64,000 bases of DNA, from positions 310,001-374,000 of the forward strand of contig NZ_LMRD01000007.1 of the NCBI RefSeq assembly GCF_001425575.1, read 5' to 3'. The translations under genes were made by a program, and so were the position numbers. This DNA comes from Aurantimonas sp. Leaf443. GTDB taxonomy: Bacteria; Pseudomonadota; Alphaproteobacteria; Rhizobiales; Rhizobiaceae. This document shows, in pieces, positions 36,686 to 45,540 of the stretch (positions within the stretch are counted from its first letter, which is position 1; each line of letters opens with the position of its first letter). The notes under the pieces are model-generated. The model was not told the DNA's origin and ran no database searches. It was given only the letters and a program-made list of their open reading frames with translations.

Positions 36686-37984
36686 TTGTCCACCCTGTCC
36701 GCCAGCGCCGCGACGGCGCCCGTCAATTCGCGCTCGCGCGTCCTCTTCGCCAGCCTCATCGGCACGACGATCGAGTTCTTCGACTTCTACATCTACGCGA
36801 CCGCCGCCGTGCTCGTGTTCCCGGCGCTGTTCTTCCCCTCGGCCGACCCGGCGACGGGCACGCTCCAGTCCTTTGCCACCTTCGCCATCGCCTTCTTCGC
36901 CCGGCCCGTCGGCGCGGCCGTCTTCGGCCATTACGGCGACCGTATCGGGCGCAAGGCGACGCTGGTGGCGGCGCTGATGACGATGGGCCTGTCGACCGTC
37001 GCCATCGGCCTCCTGCCGACCTACGCCTCGGTCGGTCTTCTGGCGCCGCTCCTTCTGGCGCTTTGCCGCCTCGGCCAGGGCTTCGGGCTCGGCGGCGAAT
37101 GGGGCGGGGCGGTTCTGCTCGCCACCGAGAACGCGCCGGAGGGCAAGAAGGCCTGGTACGGCATGTTCCCGCAACTCGGCGCCCCCATCGGCTTCATCTG
37201 CGCCACGGGCAGCTTCCTTCTGCTCGTAGAGCTGCTCGACGAGACGCAGTTCCTGGCCTGGGGATGGCGCATTCCCTTCGTCGCCTCCGCGCTCCTCGTC
37301 TTCGTCGGCCTCTACGTGCGCCTGAAGATCCACGAGACGCCGGCCTTCCGGAAGACGCTGGAGCGCCACGAGCGCGTGAAGGTGCCGCTCGCCACCGTAC
37401 TCACCACCCATGGCGCCATGCTCTTCGTGGGCACGGTCGGCGCGCTGGCGACCTTCACCCTCTTCTACCTAATGACGGTCTTCACCCTCTCCTGGGGCAC
37501 GGGCGCGCTGGGCTTCACGCGGGCGGAGTTCCTGCCGCTGCAGATGCTGGGCGTCGTGTTCTTCGGCCTCACCGTGCCGATCTCCGCGCTTCTGGCCGAC
37601 CGGTTCGGCCAGCGCGCGGTGCTGACGGGCGCCTCGATCGCGATCCTCCTCTACGGCTTCACCTTCGCGCCGCTCTTCGGCGCCGGCACGGCCGTCTCCT
37701 CGGGCCTGTTCCTTTCGCTCGGCTTCGCGCTGATGGGCATGACCTACGGCCCGCTCGGCACCGCGCTCGCCGGCCTCTTCCCGACCTCGGTGCGCTATAC
37801 GGGCGCCTCGATGACCTTCAATCTCGGCGGCATCGTCGGCGCCTCGCTCGCCCCCTACATCGCGCAGACGCTGGCGACCGGCTACGGCGTGGCGGCGGTC
37901 GGCTGGTACCTGTCGGGCGCGGCCTTCCTGTCGCTCGTGGCGCTTCTCGCCATGCGCAAGGAGACGGGCGCGGAGGCCTTGTAA
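36686..37984 (+). CDS. MHS-family (MFS) metabolite:proton symporter
   Basis: A 432-residue transporter with about 12 helices. It begins like ShiA/KgtP/ProP-type symporters: IGTTIEFFDFYIYATAAVLV in helix 1, FFARPVGAAVFGHYGDRIGR (loop 2-3 signature RxxxxxxGDRxGRK) and CRLGQGFGLGGEWGGAVLLA in helix 4. Substrates of the family include organic acids, osmolytes and shikimate; none can be chosen here. The start is uncertain: the only plausible in-frame start near the first helix is TTG at 36686, and no clear ribosome binding site precedes it. It is convergent with the EamA permease; the stop codons of both lie in one palindrome. Confidence 0.85.
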   Translation: MSTLSASAATAPVNSRSRVLFASLIGTTIEFFDFYIYATAAVLVFPALFFPSADPATGTLQSFATFAIAFFARPVGAAVFGHYGDRIGRKATLVAALMTMGLSTVAIGLLPTYASVGLLAPLLLALCRLGQGFGLGGEWGGAVLLATENAPEGKKAWYGMFPQLGAPIGFICATGSFLLLVELLDETQFLAWGWRIPFVASALLVFVGLYVRLKIHETPAFRKTLERHERVKVPLATVLTTHGAMLFVGTVGALATFTLFYLMTVFTLSWGTGALGFTRAEFLPLQMLGVVFFGLTVPISALLADRFGQRAVLTGASIAILLYGFTFAPLFGAGTAVSSGLFLSLGFALMGMTYGPLGTALAGLFPTSVRYTGASMTFNLGGIVGASLAPYIAQTLATGYGVAAVGWYLSGAAFLSLVALLAMRKETGAEAL

Positions 37985-37989
37985 GGCCT
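37974..37989. terminator. Palindrome across two convergent stop codons
   Basis: AGGCCTT-GT-AAGGCCT, a perfect 7-bp inverted repeat, includes the MFS stop and touches the EamA stop; only four bases separate the genes. It may serve as a small bidirectional terminator or just reflect convergent ends. Confidence 0.4.
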
Positions 37990-38930
37990 CAGGCCGCCTG
38001 GACCAGAAGCGCCAGGATGGCGCCGACGATCAGCGCGCAGCCGACGATTTCGCCGGCCGTGACGCGCTCGCGCAAGACGAGGACGGAGGTCGCCAGCGTG
38101 AAGACCAGCTCGATCTGGCCGAGCGCGCGCACATAGGCGACCTTCTGCAGCGTCATCGCCGTGAACCAGCCGGCGGACCCGGCGACGCCGACGAGCCCGA
38201 CGAGAAGCGCGGGACCGGCGGCGCGGCGAAGGTTCCGCAGCTCGCCACGCTCGAAGAGGGCCATGTAGACGAGCATCAGCAGCGTCTGCACGCCGGTCGC
38301 CGCCAGGAGCGTGACGGCGGCGCGCACAACGGCCTCCCCGTCCAGCGCCAGCGAGGCGCCGCGGAAGCATACGGCCGAGACGCCGAAGAGCGCGCCGGAC
38401 AGGATGCCGATCGCCGCCTCGCGCGAGGCGAGGCCCCGCAGGAGGCGGGCCGCCACGCGGCGCGCCCGGCCCTCGCCCACCGCTTCGGCCCGGGCTGGGG
38501 CCGAGGACAGGGTGATGGCGACGACGCCCGCGATGCCGCAGAGGATGGCGATGACGCCGGCGGCGGGGATCGTCTCGTCGAGGAAGAGGGCGGCGAAGAG
38601 CGCGGCCTGCACGGGCTCGGTCTTCGAATAGGCCGTGCCGACAAGGAAGTTGCGCAGCGAGAAGAGGTGCAGGAGGAGGAAGGTCGCCGCGATCTGCGCG
38701 AGGCCTCCGATCGCGGCGGCGGCGAGGAAGCGGCCGTTCGCCGCGGGCAGCGCATAGCCGAAGCCCTGGACGAGGATAACGAGATAGAGCGCGGCGAAGG
38801 GCAGGCCGAAGCCGAAGCGCGCGAAGGTCGCCCCCAGCGACCCCATCCCGCCCTTCAGCCGCCGCTGCAGACCCGAGCGCAGGTTTTGCAGGAAGGCCGC
38901 CGCGATGGTAATCGGAATCCACAGCGGCAT
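37989..38930 (-). CDS. EamA/DMT-family membrane transporter
   Basis: A 313-residue protein with about ten hydrophobic helices in two EamA halves. The first half ends near a short basic loop (APARAEAVGEGRARRVAARL, about 143-162); the second begins GILSGALFGVSAVCFRGA. KTEPVQAALFAALFLDE (about 105-121) and the corresponding RALGQIELVFTLATSVLVLR in the second half are the usual helix 4 and 9 regions of drug/metabolite exporters. Substrate unknown. ATG at 38930 (MPLWIPITIAAAFLQNLRS); divergent from the HAD gene 93 bases away. Confidence 0.85.
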   Translation of the reverse strand: MPLWIPITIAAAFLQNLRSGLQRRLKGGMGSLGATFARFGFGLPFAALYLVILVQGFGYALPAANGRFLAAAAIGGLAQIAATFLLLHLFSLRNFLVGTAYSKTEPVQAALFAALFLDETIPAAGVIAILCGIAGVVAITLSSAPARAEAVGEGRARRVAARLLRGLASREAAIGILSGALFGVSAVCFRGASLALDGEAVVRAAVTLLAATGVQTLLMLVYMALFERGELRNLRRAAGPALLVGLVGVAGSAGWFTAMTLQKVAYVRALGQIELVFTLATSVLVLRERVTAGEIVGCALIVGAILALLVQAA

Positions 38931-39023
38931 GCGCGCCCTCCCTCACCCGTCCGGGTCGCGTCCTCCCACCGCCGCGACCCGCGCGGATCGGCCGGCCCGA
39001 GCAGAAAAGACGACACGATCCCC

Positions 39024-39746
39024 ATGAGCGACAGTACGGACATCCTCAAGACGGCGGATGCCACGCCCGACGATTTCGCCCATGTGCGCGACTGGGTGTT
39101 CGATCTCGACAACACCCTCTACCCCCGCCACACCGATCTCTTCTCGCAGATCGACACGCGCATGACGGCCTTCGTCGGCAATCTCCTCTCGCTCGACCCG
39201 GACGCGGCACGGGCGAAGCAGAAGGATTTCTACCGGCGCTACGGCACGACGCTGGCCGGGCTGATGCAGGAGCACCGGATCGACCCGGACGCCTTCCTCA
39301 ACTACGTCCACGACATCGACTATTCCTGGCTCGCGCCCGACCCAGCCCTCGGCGAGACGATCCGCGACCTGCCGGGGCGCAAGTTCATCTTCACCAACGG
39401 CGATCGCGGGCACGCCGAACGCGCCGCGCGTCAGCTCGGCATGGCCGAGCATTTCGAGGATATCTTCGACATCGTCGCGGCCGGGCTCGTGCCCAAGCCG
39501 GCGGCCGAGACCTACGACAAGTTCGTGGGCCTGCATAAGATCGAGACGGGCCGCGCCGTGATGTTCGAGGATCTCGCGCGCAATCTCGAGGTCCCCAAGC
39601 GCCTCGGCATGGTGACGGTGCTCGTCGTGCCCCGCAACTTCGAGGCGGTGCTCGGCGACGTCTGGGAGCACGAGGGCCGCGACGGCGCCCATATCGACTT
39701 CGTCACCGACGACCTCGGCGCGTTCCTCAAGCGCATCTCCGGGTAA
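39024..39746 (+). CDS. HAD-family pyrimidine 5'-nucleotidase-like phosphatase
   Basis: A 240-residue haloacid dehalogenase-type hydrolase. Motif I: WVFDLDNTLYPRHTDLF (DxD nucleophile); helical cap with RRYGTTLAGLMQEH and NYVHDIDYSWLAPDPAL; motif II: FIFTNGDRGHAERAARQLGM; motif III Lys: PKPAAETYDKF; motif IV: AVMFEDLARNLEVPKRLGM. This order and the DLDNTLYP start match the yeast SDT1/PHM8-like pyrimidine nucleotidase group, common in alphaproteobacteria. It likely dephosphorylates UMP/CMP or other small phosphates in the cytosol. ATG at 39024 with no strong ribosome site. Ends 28 bases from a convergent small gene. Confidence 0.88.
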   Translation: MSDSTDILKTADATPDDFAHVRDWVFDLDNTLYPRHTDLFSQIDTRMTAFVGNLLSLDPDAARAKQKDFYRRYGTTLAGLMQEHRIDPDAFLNYVHDIDYSWLAPDPALGETIRDLPGRKFIFTNGDRGHAERAARQLGMAEHFEDIFDIVAAGLVPKPAAETYDKFVGLHKIETGRAVMFEDLARNLEVPKRLGMVTVLVVPRNFEAVLGDVWEHEGRDGAHIDFVTDDLGAFLKRISG

Positions 39747-39774
39747 AGCCCGACGAGGCCGCGGGACTCGGAAA

Positions 39775-40062
39775 CTACTGGCCGAGGAGCGAGCGGTCCT
39801 TGCGGGCGAGGCCCTCGCCTTGGCTCGTGCCGCCGCCTGTCTTCTGCGGATGACCCTCGTGATTGGCCTCGAGAATGCCGTCCATATGCGTCTGGTCGCT
39901 GGTATGGCGGCCCTGCGCCGTCTCTTCGCGGTCGTGCTCGCTGCGCGCGTCGGTGTCGGAACGCTCGGCGCGAGGCTTGGTCTCGTCGCGCTCGATGCGC
40001 TGGGAGACGTCCTTGCCCTGCTGCTCGCGCATCATCTCGGGATCGGGATTCATGTCCGGCAT
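39775..40062 (-). CDS. Small hydrophilic protein, function unknown
   Basis: A 95-residue protein almost without hydrophobic residues, rich in Asp, Glu, Arg, Gln, His and Thr, so probably disordered. It starts MPDMNPDPEMMREQQGKDV and ends LARKDRSLLGQ, with a Gly-rich KTGGGTSQGEG before the end. Composition resembles small stress or hydrophilin-like proteins, but no motif supports a name. The ATG at 40062 has GGAG six bases upstream; longer in-frame starts lack a site. It lies alone between the HAD gene and the protease terminator. Confidence 0.6.
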   Translation of the reverse strand: MPDMNPDPEMMREQQGKDVSQRIERDETKPRAERSDTDARSEHDREETAQGRHTSDQTHMDGILEANHEGHPQKTGGGTSQGEGLARKDRSLLGQ

Positions 40063-40175
40063 GGGGGTCTCCGTCGCTGGTGAAGCGGGCCCGAAAGGGG
40101 CGGCTCGATCGTCCTGCCAAGCCAACGTATCGGGCCCGTGCGCGTTCCGCCGGCCCATCGCCATGGCGGACCGCG

Positions 40176-40202
40176 AAAGGCCGGGCACGGGGCCCGGCCT
40201 TT
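40176..40202 (-). terminator. Terminator of the trypsin-like protease gene
   Basis: A perfect 11-bp stem (AAAGGCCGGGC / GCCCGGCCTTT) with a 5-nt loop, 23 bases past the protease stop. A and T ends on the arms could give a short U-tract in either direction. Confidence 0.75.
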
Positions 40203-40225
40203 CGGATCGAGGACGGTGACGAGGC

Positions 40226-41734
40226 TCAGCCGCCGAGGCACAGGACCGGCAGCACCGAGTCCTTCACCGAAGCCGTCGCGTCCGGCACGCTGGTCGCCTC
40301 GGCCTTCGGATCGGCGACCTCGAAGGCGACGCCGTTCTTCTTCAGGAAGGCAGCCGCCACGTCCGGACGGATGGCGAAGTTGATCGACTGCGGAATGTCG
40401 CCCGTCGCGTCCGCCACGGCGACCGCGTTCAGCTTGGCGGTCACGACGCCCACGACGCGGCCGGCGAGGTCGATGAGCGGACCGCCCGAATTGCCGGGCT
40501 GGACGGCCGCGGAAATCTGCAGGTAGCGCGGGTCGTTGCGCAGGCCGAGCAACGAGGAGACGTTGCCGCGCGTGACGTTCAGGCTGTCGGCGAGAATCGA
40601 GCGCAGCGGGAAGCCGAGCGCGAGCACGTCCTCGCCCAGGCGCGGCTTGTCGGCGACGATCTTCAGCGGCGTGCCGATCGCCGTGTCGAGCTTGACGAGC
40701 GCCAGATCGTTGGCCGGATCGACGATCGTCTTCACGACGCTGCCCTTGTCGCCCACGAGCACCGACTTGCAGGCCTTCACGACATGGGCGTTGGTGAGAA
40801 CCCAGCCGTCCTTGGAAACGACGAAGCCCGAGCCGGACATATCGAGCGGCCCGACCGGCGGCTCCAGCGTGTCGGCGCGCGCATCCGTGTTGCGGATGAA
40901 CTGGGAGGGCAGCGAGAACAGGTTCGAGCCGCTCTCGTTGCTGGCGACCGCGAGTTCGCGCGCGCCGTCCGTATCGTTCGAGGCGACGGCCGGCCCTTCC
41001 GGCGTTCCGGCGAAGGGATCGAAGCTCGCCGCGGCGACCGTGGCATAGGCTTCCATCGACGGCGCGTCGGCCTCGTCGAAGGTCACGGAGAAACCGCGCA
41101 GGTCGTCGTCGAGGCCGGAAAAATGCATGACGTAGCGACGGCCTTCCGCCGTGCCGGCGACCTCGAAGGTCAGGCCGTCGAACCGCTTCTCGTCGACCGA
41201 GCGGCGTTCCGTCGGCTGGGAGAGCACGTCGTAGAGGCCCGGCAGCGTCTGGCCGGTGCCGGCGATGCGCACGGTCTCGATCTCGATCCGGCCGTCCTCG
41301 GACGCCCAGAGAGAACCGACCTCGCTCGCGCCGCGCTCCGACACCTTCATCGTGGGAAGCGGCAGCGTGATGCCCGTGCGCGGATCCTCCACGTCGGCGA
41401 CGCCGAGCGGATTGCGGATGCCGTCGGAGGTCGAGACGAGGAGGCGCAGCATCGCGTCGTCGATCACCCCGGTCGCGGCGAGCCCGTGGCGGGCCTGGAA
41501 GTCGCGCACCGCGCGCAGCGTGGCCGAATCGATGTCGCCGTCGAAGGCACCGGCATAGTCGCCGGTCCAGGCGAGGCGCATCTGCAGGCCGCGACGGAAG
41601 GGAAGGTCGGTCTCGCGATTATAGGCGTCGGACAGCTGGCTCGCCGCAGCGGGCATGGAAACGAGCGCGATCGGCGCGCAAGTCGCCGAAGCCAGCATCA
41701 CCATCGATAGTACGACCTTGGCGCCGCGCCACAT
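40226..41734 (-). CDS. Exported trypsin-like serine protease with peptidoglycan-binding-like domain
   Basis: A 502-residue protein. Signal peptide 1-32 (MWRGAKVVLSMVMLASATCA to about AAAS). Residues 48-100 form a putative peptidoglycan-binding repeat (MRLAWTGDYAGAFDGDIDSA, RDFQARHGLAATGVIDDAML). A central part of about 180 residues is unassigned. The C-terminal third is a trypsin fold with His in WVLTNAHVVKACKSVLVGD, Asp in VDPANDLALVKLD and Ser in AAVQPGNSGGPLIDLAG (about 310, 345 and 415). It has no PDZ domain, unlike DegP. Likely a cell-wall-located protease in the periplasm. The ATG at 41734 has GGGGG upstream; the frame extends to 41770 with no better start. It has its own terminator. 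Confidence 0.85.
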   Translation of the reverse strand: MWRGAKVVLSMVMLASATCAPIALVSMPAAASQLSDAYNRETDLPFRRGLQMRLAWTGDYAGAFDGDIDSATLRAVRDFQARHGLAATGVIDDAMLRLLVSTSDGIRNPLGVADVEDPRTGITLPLPTMKVSERGASEVGSLWASEDGRIEIETVRIAGTGQTLPGLYDVLSQPTERRSVDEKRFDGLTFEVAGTAEGRRYVMHFSGLDDDLRGFSVTFDEADAPSMEAYATVAAASFDPFAGTPEGPAVASNDTDGARELAVASNESGSNLFSLPSQFIRNTDARADTLEPPVGPLDMSGSGFVVSKDGWVLTNAHVVKACKSVLVGDKGSVVKTIVDPANDLALVKLDTAIGTPLKIVADKPRLGEDVLALGFPLRSILADSLNVTRGNVSSLLGLRNDPRYLQISAAVQPGNSGGPLIDLAGRVVGVVTAKLNAVAVADATGDIPQSINFAIRPDVAAAFLKKNGVAFEVADPKAEATSVPDATASVKDSVLPVLCLGG

Positions 41735-41855
41735 GTCGTCCCCCGCTCCAAACCATTGACGGACAAGCAACGCGAGACCTGTGAATTCGATCCCCGCGGG
41801 TCTTTACTTTTTCTTCACACTGCTCCTGGCCGACTGCCGGCGCAATGGCGCGAGG

Positions 41856-41886
41856 ACGCTGCGGCGAAGGAAATTTGCCGCAGCGT
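41856..41886 (-). terminator. Hairpin after rmuC, possible terminator
   Basis: Stem of 10-11 bp (ACGCTGCGGC 41856-41865 with GCCGCAGCGT 41877-41886) with an AT-rich 11-nt loop, ten bases past the rmuC stop. No T-run follows on the minus strand. Confidence 0.5.
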
Positions 41887-41896
41887 CAATTCCGGT

Positions 41897-43096
41897 TCAG
41901 GGGGTCGCCACGCGCGGCCGGCCCTGCGGCTCAGGCTCTTGCGCGGCGATCTCCTCATTCGGCAAGTCGATCGTCTCGATCCGTTCACCACGGCGCATGA
42001 TCTTGGCGGTGGAGACCAGAATCTGGTCGATGTCGCGCCCCGCCTGGCCGAAATGGTTGCGCAGCGCGCTCACCCGCGCGTCGAGCCGTTCCAGGTCCTT
42101 GCCGAGATGGCGCACCTCCTCCTGGATGCGCCCGGCCTCGGCGCGCATGCGCTGGTCGCGCAGGAGCGCCTGCACGACCTGGATGGAGAGGACGAGGAGC
42201 GAGGGCGAGACGATGACGACGCGCTGGCGATGCGCCTTCTGCACCACGTCGTCGAAATGCTCGTGCAGCTCGGCGAAGATCGACTCGGCGGGAATGAACA
42301 GGAAAGCGGTGTCCTGCGTCTCGCCGGCGATGAGGTAGCGCTGCGCGATGGCCGAGATATGCGCGTCCATGTCGCGGCGCAGGCGCTGGGCGGCAAAGGC
42401 CCGCGCCCCGTCGTCCTCGGCCGCCTTCAGCGCCGTATAGGCCTCCAGCGGGAACTTGGCGTCGATGGCGAGCGGCGGCGAACCGTTCGGCATGTGGATG
42501 AGACAGTCCGGCCGGCGCCCGTTGGAAAGCGTGTGCTGGAAGGCGTAGGCGCCCTGCGGCAGGGCGTCGGCGACGATGGCCTGCATCCGCCCCTCGCCGA
42601 AGGCGCCGCGCGTCTGCTTGTTGGAGAGGATGTCCTGCAGGCGCACGACCTCGCCGGCCAGCCCCCGGATCTCGCCCTGCGCCCGGTCGATGACGGCCAG
42701 CCGCTCGGCGAGCGCGGCCAGCGAATGGCGCGTCTCGCCCGCGCTCGTCATGATCGACTGGCCGACGCGCGTCGTCAGCCCGTCCATGCGCTCGGCGATG
42801 GCGCGGGTGAGGTCCGCCTGGCGCGAGCCGAGCACCTCGGCCATGGTCTGCATCCGCCCGCTCATCTCCGCCTGCGCCCGCGTGATGGAGGAGAGCTGGT
42901 CGGCGGCGATCTCGGCGCGCAGCTCGGCCTCGGCGATGGAGCGGCGCGCCGCGCCCGCCGCCATGCGCCACAGGACGAGAAAGGCCGCGGCGAGCGCGCC
43001 CAGGACCAGCGCGGCGCCCTGCAGGGGCACGCCGGCAAGGCTCGTCGCCGGGGCGGCGAGCCAGTCGAGAAGGGCGTTCGTCGGCGCGCTCGGCAT
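41897..43096 (-). CDS. rmuC: RmuC-family DNA recombination protein
   Basis: A 399-residue RmuC-type protein. One N-terminal membrane helix (about 20-45, [20 protein letters not shown]), a long coiled-coil region (about 50-150, Glu/Ala/Arg/Gln-rich) and the conserved nuclease-like core: [60 protein letters not shown] and [20 protein letters not shown]. RmuC limits inversions at short repeats in E. coli by an unclear mechanism; [10 protein letters not shown] contains the Asp and Lys of the PD-(D/E)XK-like site. ATG at 43096. It is divergent from def, an arrangement common in Rhizobiales. Confidence 0.9.
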   Translation of the reverse strand: MPSAPTNALLDWLAAPATSLAGVPLQGAALVLGALAAAFLVLWRMAAGAARRSIAEAELRAEIAADQLSSITRAQAEMSGRMQTMAEVLGSRQADLTRAIAERMDGLTTRVGQSIMTSAGETRHSLAALAERLAVIDRAQGEIRGLAGEVVRLQDILSNKQTRGAFGEGRMQAIVADALPQGAYAFQHTLSNGRRPDCLIHMPNGSPPLAIDAKFPLEAYTALKAAEDDGARAFAAQRLRRDMDAHISAIAQRYLIAGETQDTAFLFIPAESIFAELHEHFDDVVQKAHRQRVVIVSPSLLVLSIQVVQALLRDQRMRAEAGRIQEEVRHLGKDLERLDARVSALRNHFGQAGRDIDQILVSTAKIMRRGERIETIDLPNEEIAAQEPEPQGRPRVATP

Positions 43097-43250
43097 GGTC
43101 GGTTCCAGGACCGGTGCGCGGCGGCGGACCGGATCAAAACAGGAACATGGCAGAGAGCGGACGCCGCGGCAAGGCGGCTTGCGACGCGCTGCGCCCCGTC
43201 CTGCGCGCGGGCGATTGATTCTCGCCGCAGCGCCCGTTACGGGAACGGCC

Positions 43251-43766
43251 ATGACGATCAAGCCCCTCATCATCCTGCCCGACCCGCTGCTGCGCGTCGC
43301 CTCGCGCCCGATCGAGACCATCGACGCGGCGGTGAAACGTCTCGCCGACGACATGCTGGAGACGATGTACGATGCGCCCGGCATCGGCCTGGCCGCGGTG
43401 CAGATCGGCGAGCCGGTGCGCATGCTGGTGATCGACGTGTCGAAGGAGGAGGAGGAGAACGCCCCGCGCGTCTTCCTCAATCCGGAGGTCCTGTCGGCCG
43501 GCGAGGAGACCAATGTCTACGAGGAAGGCTGCCTGTCGATCCCGGACTATTATGCCGAGGTCGAGCGGCCCGCCGCCGTCACCGTGCGCTATCTCGGCCT
43601 CGACGGCGCGATGCGAGAGGAAACGGTGGACGGGCTTCTGGCGACCTGCCTGCAGCACGAGATCGACCACCTCAACGGCGTCCTCTTCATCGACCACATC
43701 TCCAAGCTGAAGCGCGACATGGTCGTGAAGAAGTTCACCAAGGCCGCCCGCAAGGCCGGGGTCTGA
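43251..43766 (+). CDS. def: Peptide deformylase
   Basis: A 171-residue metalloenzyme removing the formyl group from nascent proteins. All three motifs are intact: [10 protein letters not shown] (motif 1), EEGCLSIP (motif 2, Cys metal ligand) and [14 protein letters not shown] (motif 3, two His ligands and catalytic Glu). The C-terminal [17 protein letters not shown] is the usual basic helix. The ATG at 43251 follows GGGAACGGCC. fmt begins 5 bases after the stop; def-fmt-truA form one operon. Confidence 0.96.
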   Translation: MTIKPLIILPDPLLRVASRPIETIDAAVKRLADDMLETMYDAPGIGLAAVQIGEPVRMLVIDVSKEEEENAPRVFLNPEVLSAGEETNVYEEGCLSIPDYYAEVERPAAVTVRYLGLDGAMREETVDGLLATCLQHEIDHLNGVLFIDHISKLKRDMVVKKFTKAARKAGV

Positions 43767-43770
43767 CCCG

Positions 43771-44721
43771 GTGACCCTGCGGGTCGTCTTCATGGGCACG
43801 CCCGCCTTCTCGGTGCCGACGCTGCGCGCGCTCCATGCCGCGGGCCACGAGATCGCCGCCGTCTACGCCCAGCCGCCCCGGCCCGCCGGGCGCCGGGGCC
43901 TCGGCGAGACGCCCTCGCCCGTCCAGGTGGAGGCCGAGCGGCTGGGGCTGCCGGTGCTGACCCCGAAGACGCTGCGCGAGCCGGCCGCGCAGGCGCGGTT
44001 CGCCGCGCACGGCGCCGATGTCGCGGTGGTCGTCGCCTACGGCCTCCTCCTGCCCAAACCCGTCCTCGACGCCCCGCGCCTCGGCTGCCTGAACGGCCAT
44101 GGCTCGCTCCTGCCGCGCTGGCGGGGCGCCGCGCCCATCCAGCGCGCCATCGAGGCGGGGGATGCGACGACGGGCATGATGGTGATGCGCATGGAGGAAG
44201 GGCTCGACACCGGCCCGGTGGGGCTGACGGCCGATCTTGCCATCGGCGCCACGGAGACCGCCGGCGAACTCCACGACCGGCTGAGCCAGACCTCCGCCAC
44301 GCTGATGGTCGAGGCGCTGGCACGTCTGGAGGCCGGCACGCTCGCCTTCGAGACGCAAGACTCGATCGCCGCCCGCACCGGACGACAGGTGCTCTACGCC
44401 GCCAAGATCGCCAAGGACGAGGCGCGCATCGCCTTCGACACGCCGGCGCCCGGCGTCGCGCGGCGCATCAACGCCTTCTCGCCCTTTCCCGGCGCCTGGA
44501 CGCTCCTGCCCGGCGGCGAGCGCGTCAAGCTCCTGCGGGCGGAGCCCTGCGAGGGCGCGGGCGCGCCCGGCACCGCCCTCGACGACGCGCTGACGATCGC
44601 CTGCGGCACGGGCGCGGTGCGCCTTCTCGCGCTGCAGAAGGCCGGCGGCAAGGCGATGGAAGCGCGCGACTTCCTGCGCGGCACGCCGCTTCCCGCCGGC
44701 GCCCGCCTCGGGCCGGGCTGA
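43771..44721 (+). CDS. fmt: Methionyl-tRNA formyltransferase
   Basis: A 316-residue enzyme formylating initiator Met-tRNA with 10-formyltetrahydrofolate. Visible: [20 protein letters not shown] at the start, [40 protein letters not shown], the catalytic Asn-His-Asp set in [35 protein letters not shown], and a C-terminal tRNA-binding OB domain starting [18 protein letters not shown] start at 43771, five bases after def. It is linked to truA by a three-base gap. Confidence 0.96.
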   Translation: MTLRVVFMGTPAFSVPTLRALHAAGHEIAAVYAQPPRPAGRRGLGETPSPVQVEAERLGLPVLTPKTLREPAAQARFAAHGADVAVVVAYGLLLPKPVLDAPRLGCLNGHGSLLPRWRGAAPIQRAIEAGDATTGMMVMRMEEGLDTGPVGLTADLAIGATETAGELHDRLSQTSATLMVEALARLEAGTLAFETQDSIAARTGRQVLYAAKIAKDEARIAFDTPAPGVARRINAFSPFPGAWTLLPGGERVKLLRAEPCEGAGAPGTALDDALTIACGTGAVRLLALQKAGGKAMEARDFLRGTPLPAGARLGPG

Positions 44722-44724
44722 CGG

Positions 44725-45525
44725 GTGCCGCGCTACAAGCTCACCGTCGAATATGACGGCGCTCCCTATGTCGGCTGGCAGCGCCAGGAGAACGGCGCCT
44801 CGGTGCAGGGCGAGATCGAGCGGGCGATCGAGGCCTTCACCGGCGAGGCCGTCACGATCTTCGGCGCCGGGCGCACGGATGCCGGCGTCCACGCCACGGG
44901 CCAGGTCGCCCATGCCGATCTCGCCCGCGACTGGCCGACCGACACGGTGCGCGACGCCCTGAACGCGCATCTGCGCGAGACGGGCATCGCGGTGCTGGAC
45001 GCCGCGCTCGCCGAAGACGGTTTCGACGCCCGCTTCTCGGCCCGCAAGCGCCACTATCTCTACCGCATCCTCAATCGCCGCCCGCCGCCCGCGATCCTCG
45101 CCGGTCAGGTCTGGTGGGTCTGGAAGCCGCTCGACGTCGCCGCCATGCACGAGGCCGCGCAGCGTCTCGTCGGCACGCACGACTTCGACACGTTCCGCTC
45201 CACCAAGTGCCAGGCCAAGAACCCGGTGCGCACGCTGGAGCGGCTGGACGTGACGAAAGGCCCCGGCGACGAGGTGCATATCCATGCCTCCGCCCAGTCC
45301 TTCCTGCACAACCAGATCCGCTCCTTCGCCGGCACGCTGAAACTCGTCGGCGAGAACCGTTGGAACGCCGAGGACGTCGCGGCGGCGCTGGACGCGCGCG
45401 ACCGCACGCGCTGCGGCCCCGTCGCCCCGCCGGACGGACTGTATCTCACCGGCGTCGACTACGGCACCGCGCCCAAGCGCACGCTGCCGCCCTATGCCGG
45501 ACGCGACCGGGCGGACTCGGTCTAG
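44725..45525 (+). CDS. truA: tRNA pseudouridine(38-40) synthase TruA
   Basis: A 266-residue enzyme making pseudouridine at positions 38-40 of tRNA anticodon stems. The start reads [20 protein letters not shown]; the catalytic Asp lies in [18 protein letters not shown] (about 53); then [36 protein letters not shown] and [20 protein letters not shown]. All canonical. GTG start three bases after fmt. Convergent with the glycosyltransferase gene, 15 bases apart. Confidence 0.96.
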   Translation: MPRYKLTVEYDGAPYVGWQRQENGASVQGEIERAIEAFTGEAVTIFGAGRTDAGVHATGQVAHADLARDWPTDTVRDALNAHLRETGIAVLDAALAEDGFDARFSARKRHYLYRILNRRPPPAILAGQVWWVWKPLDVAAMHEAAQRLVGTHDFDTFRSTKCQAKNPVRTLERLDVTKGPGDEVHIHASAQSFLHNQIRSFAGTLKLVGENRWNAEDVAAALDARDRTRCGPVAPPDGLYLTGVDYGTAPKRTLPPYAGRDRADSV

Positions 45526-45540
45526 CGCCGACTTTCGGCC

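Noticed and set aside
41770-41830. T-loop-like sequence suggesting a tRNA
   Set aside because: No matching acceptor, D or anticodon arms around it.
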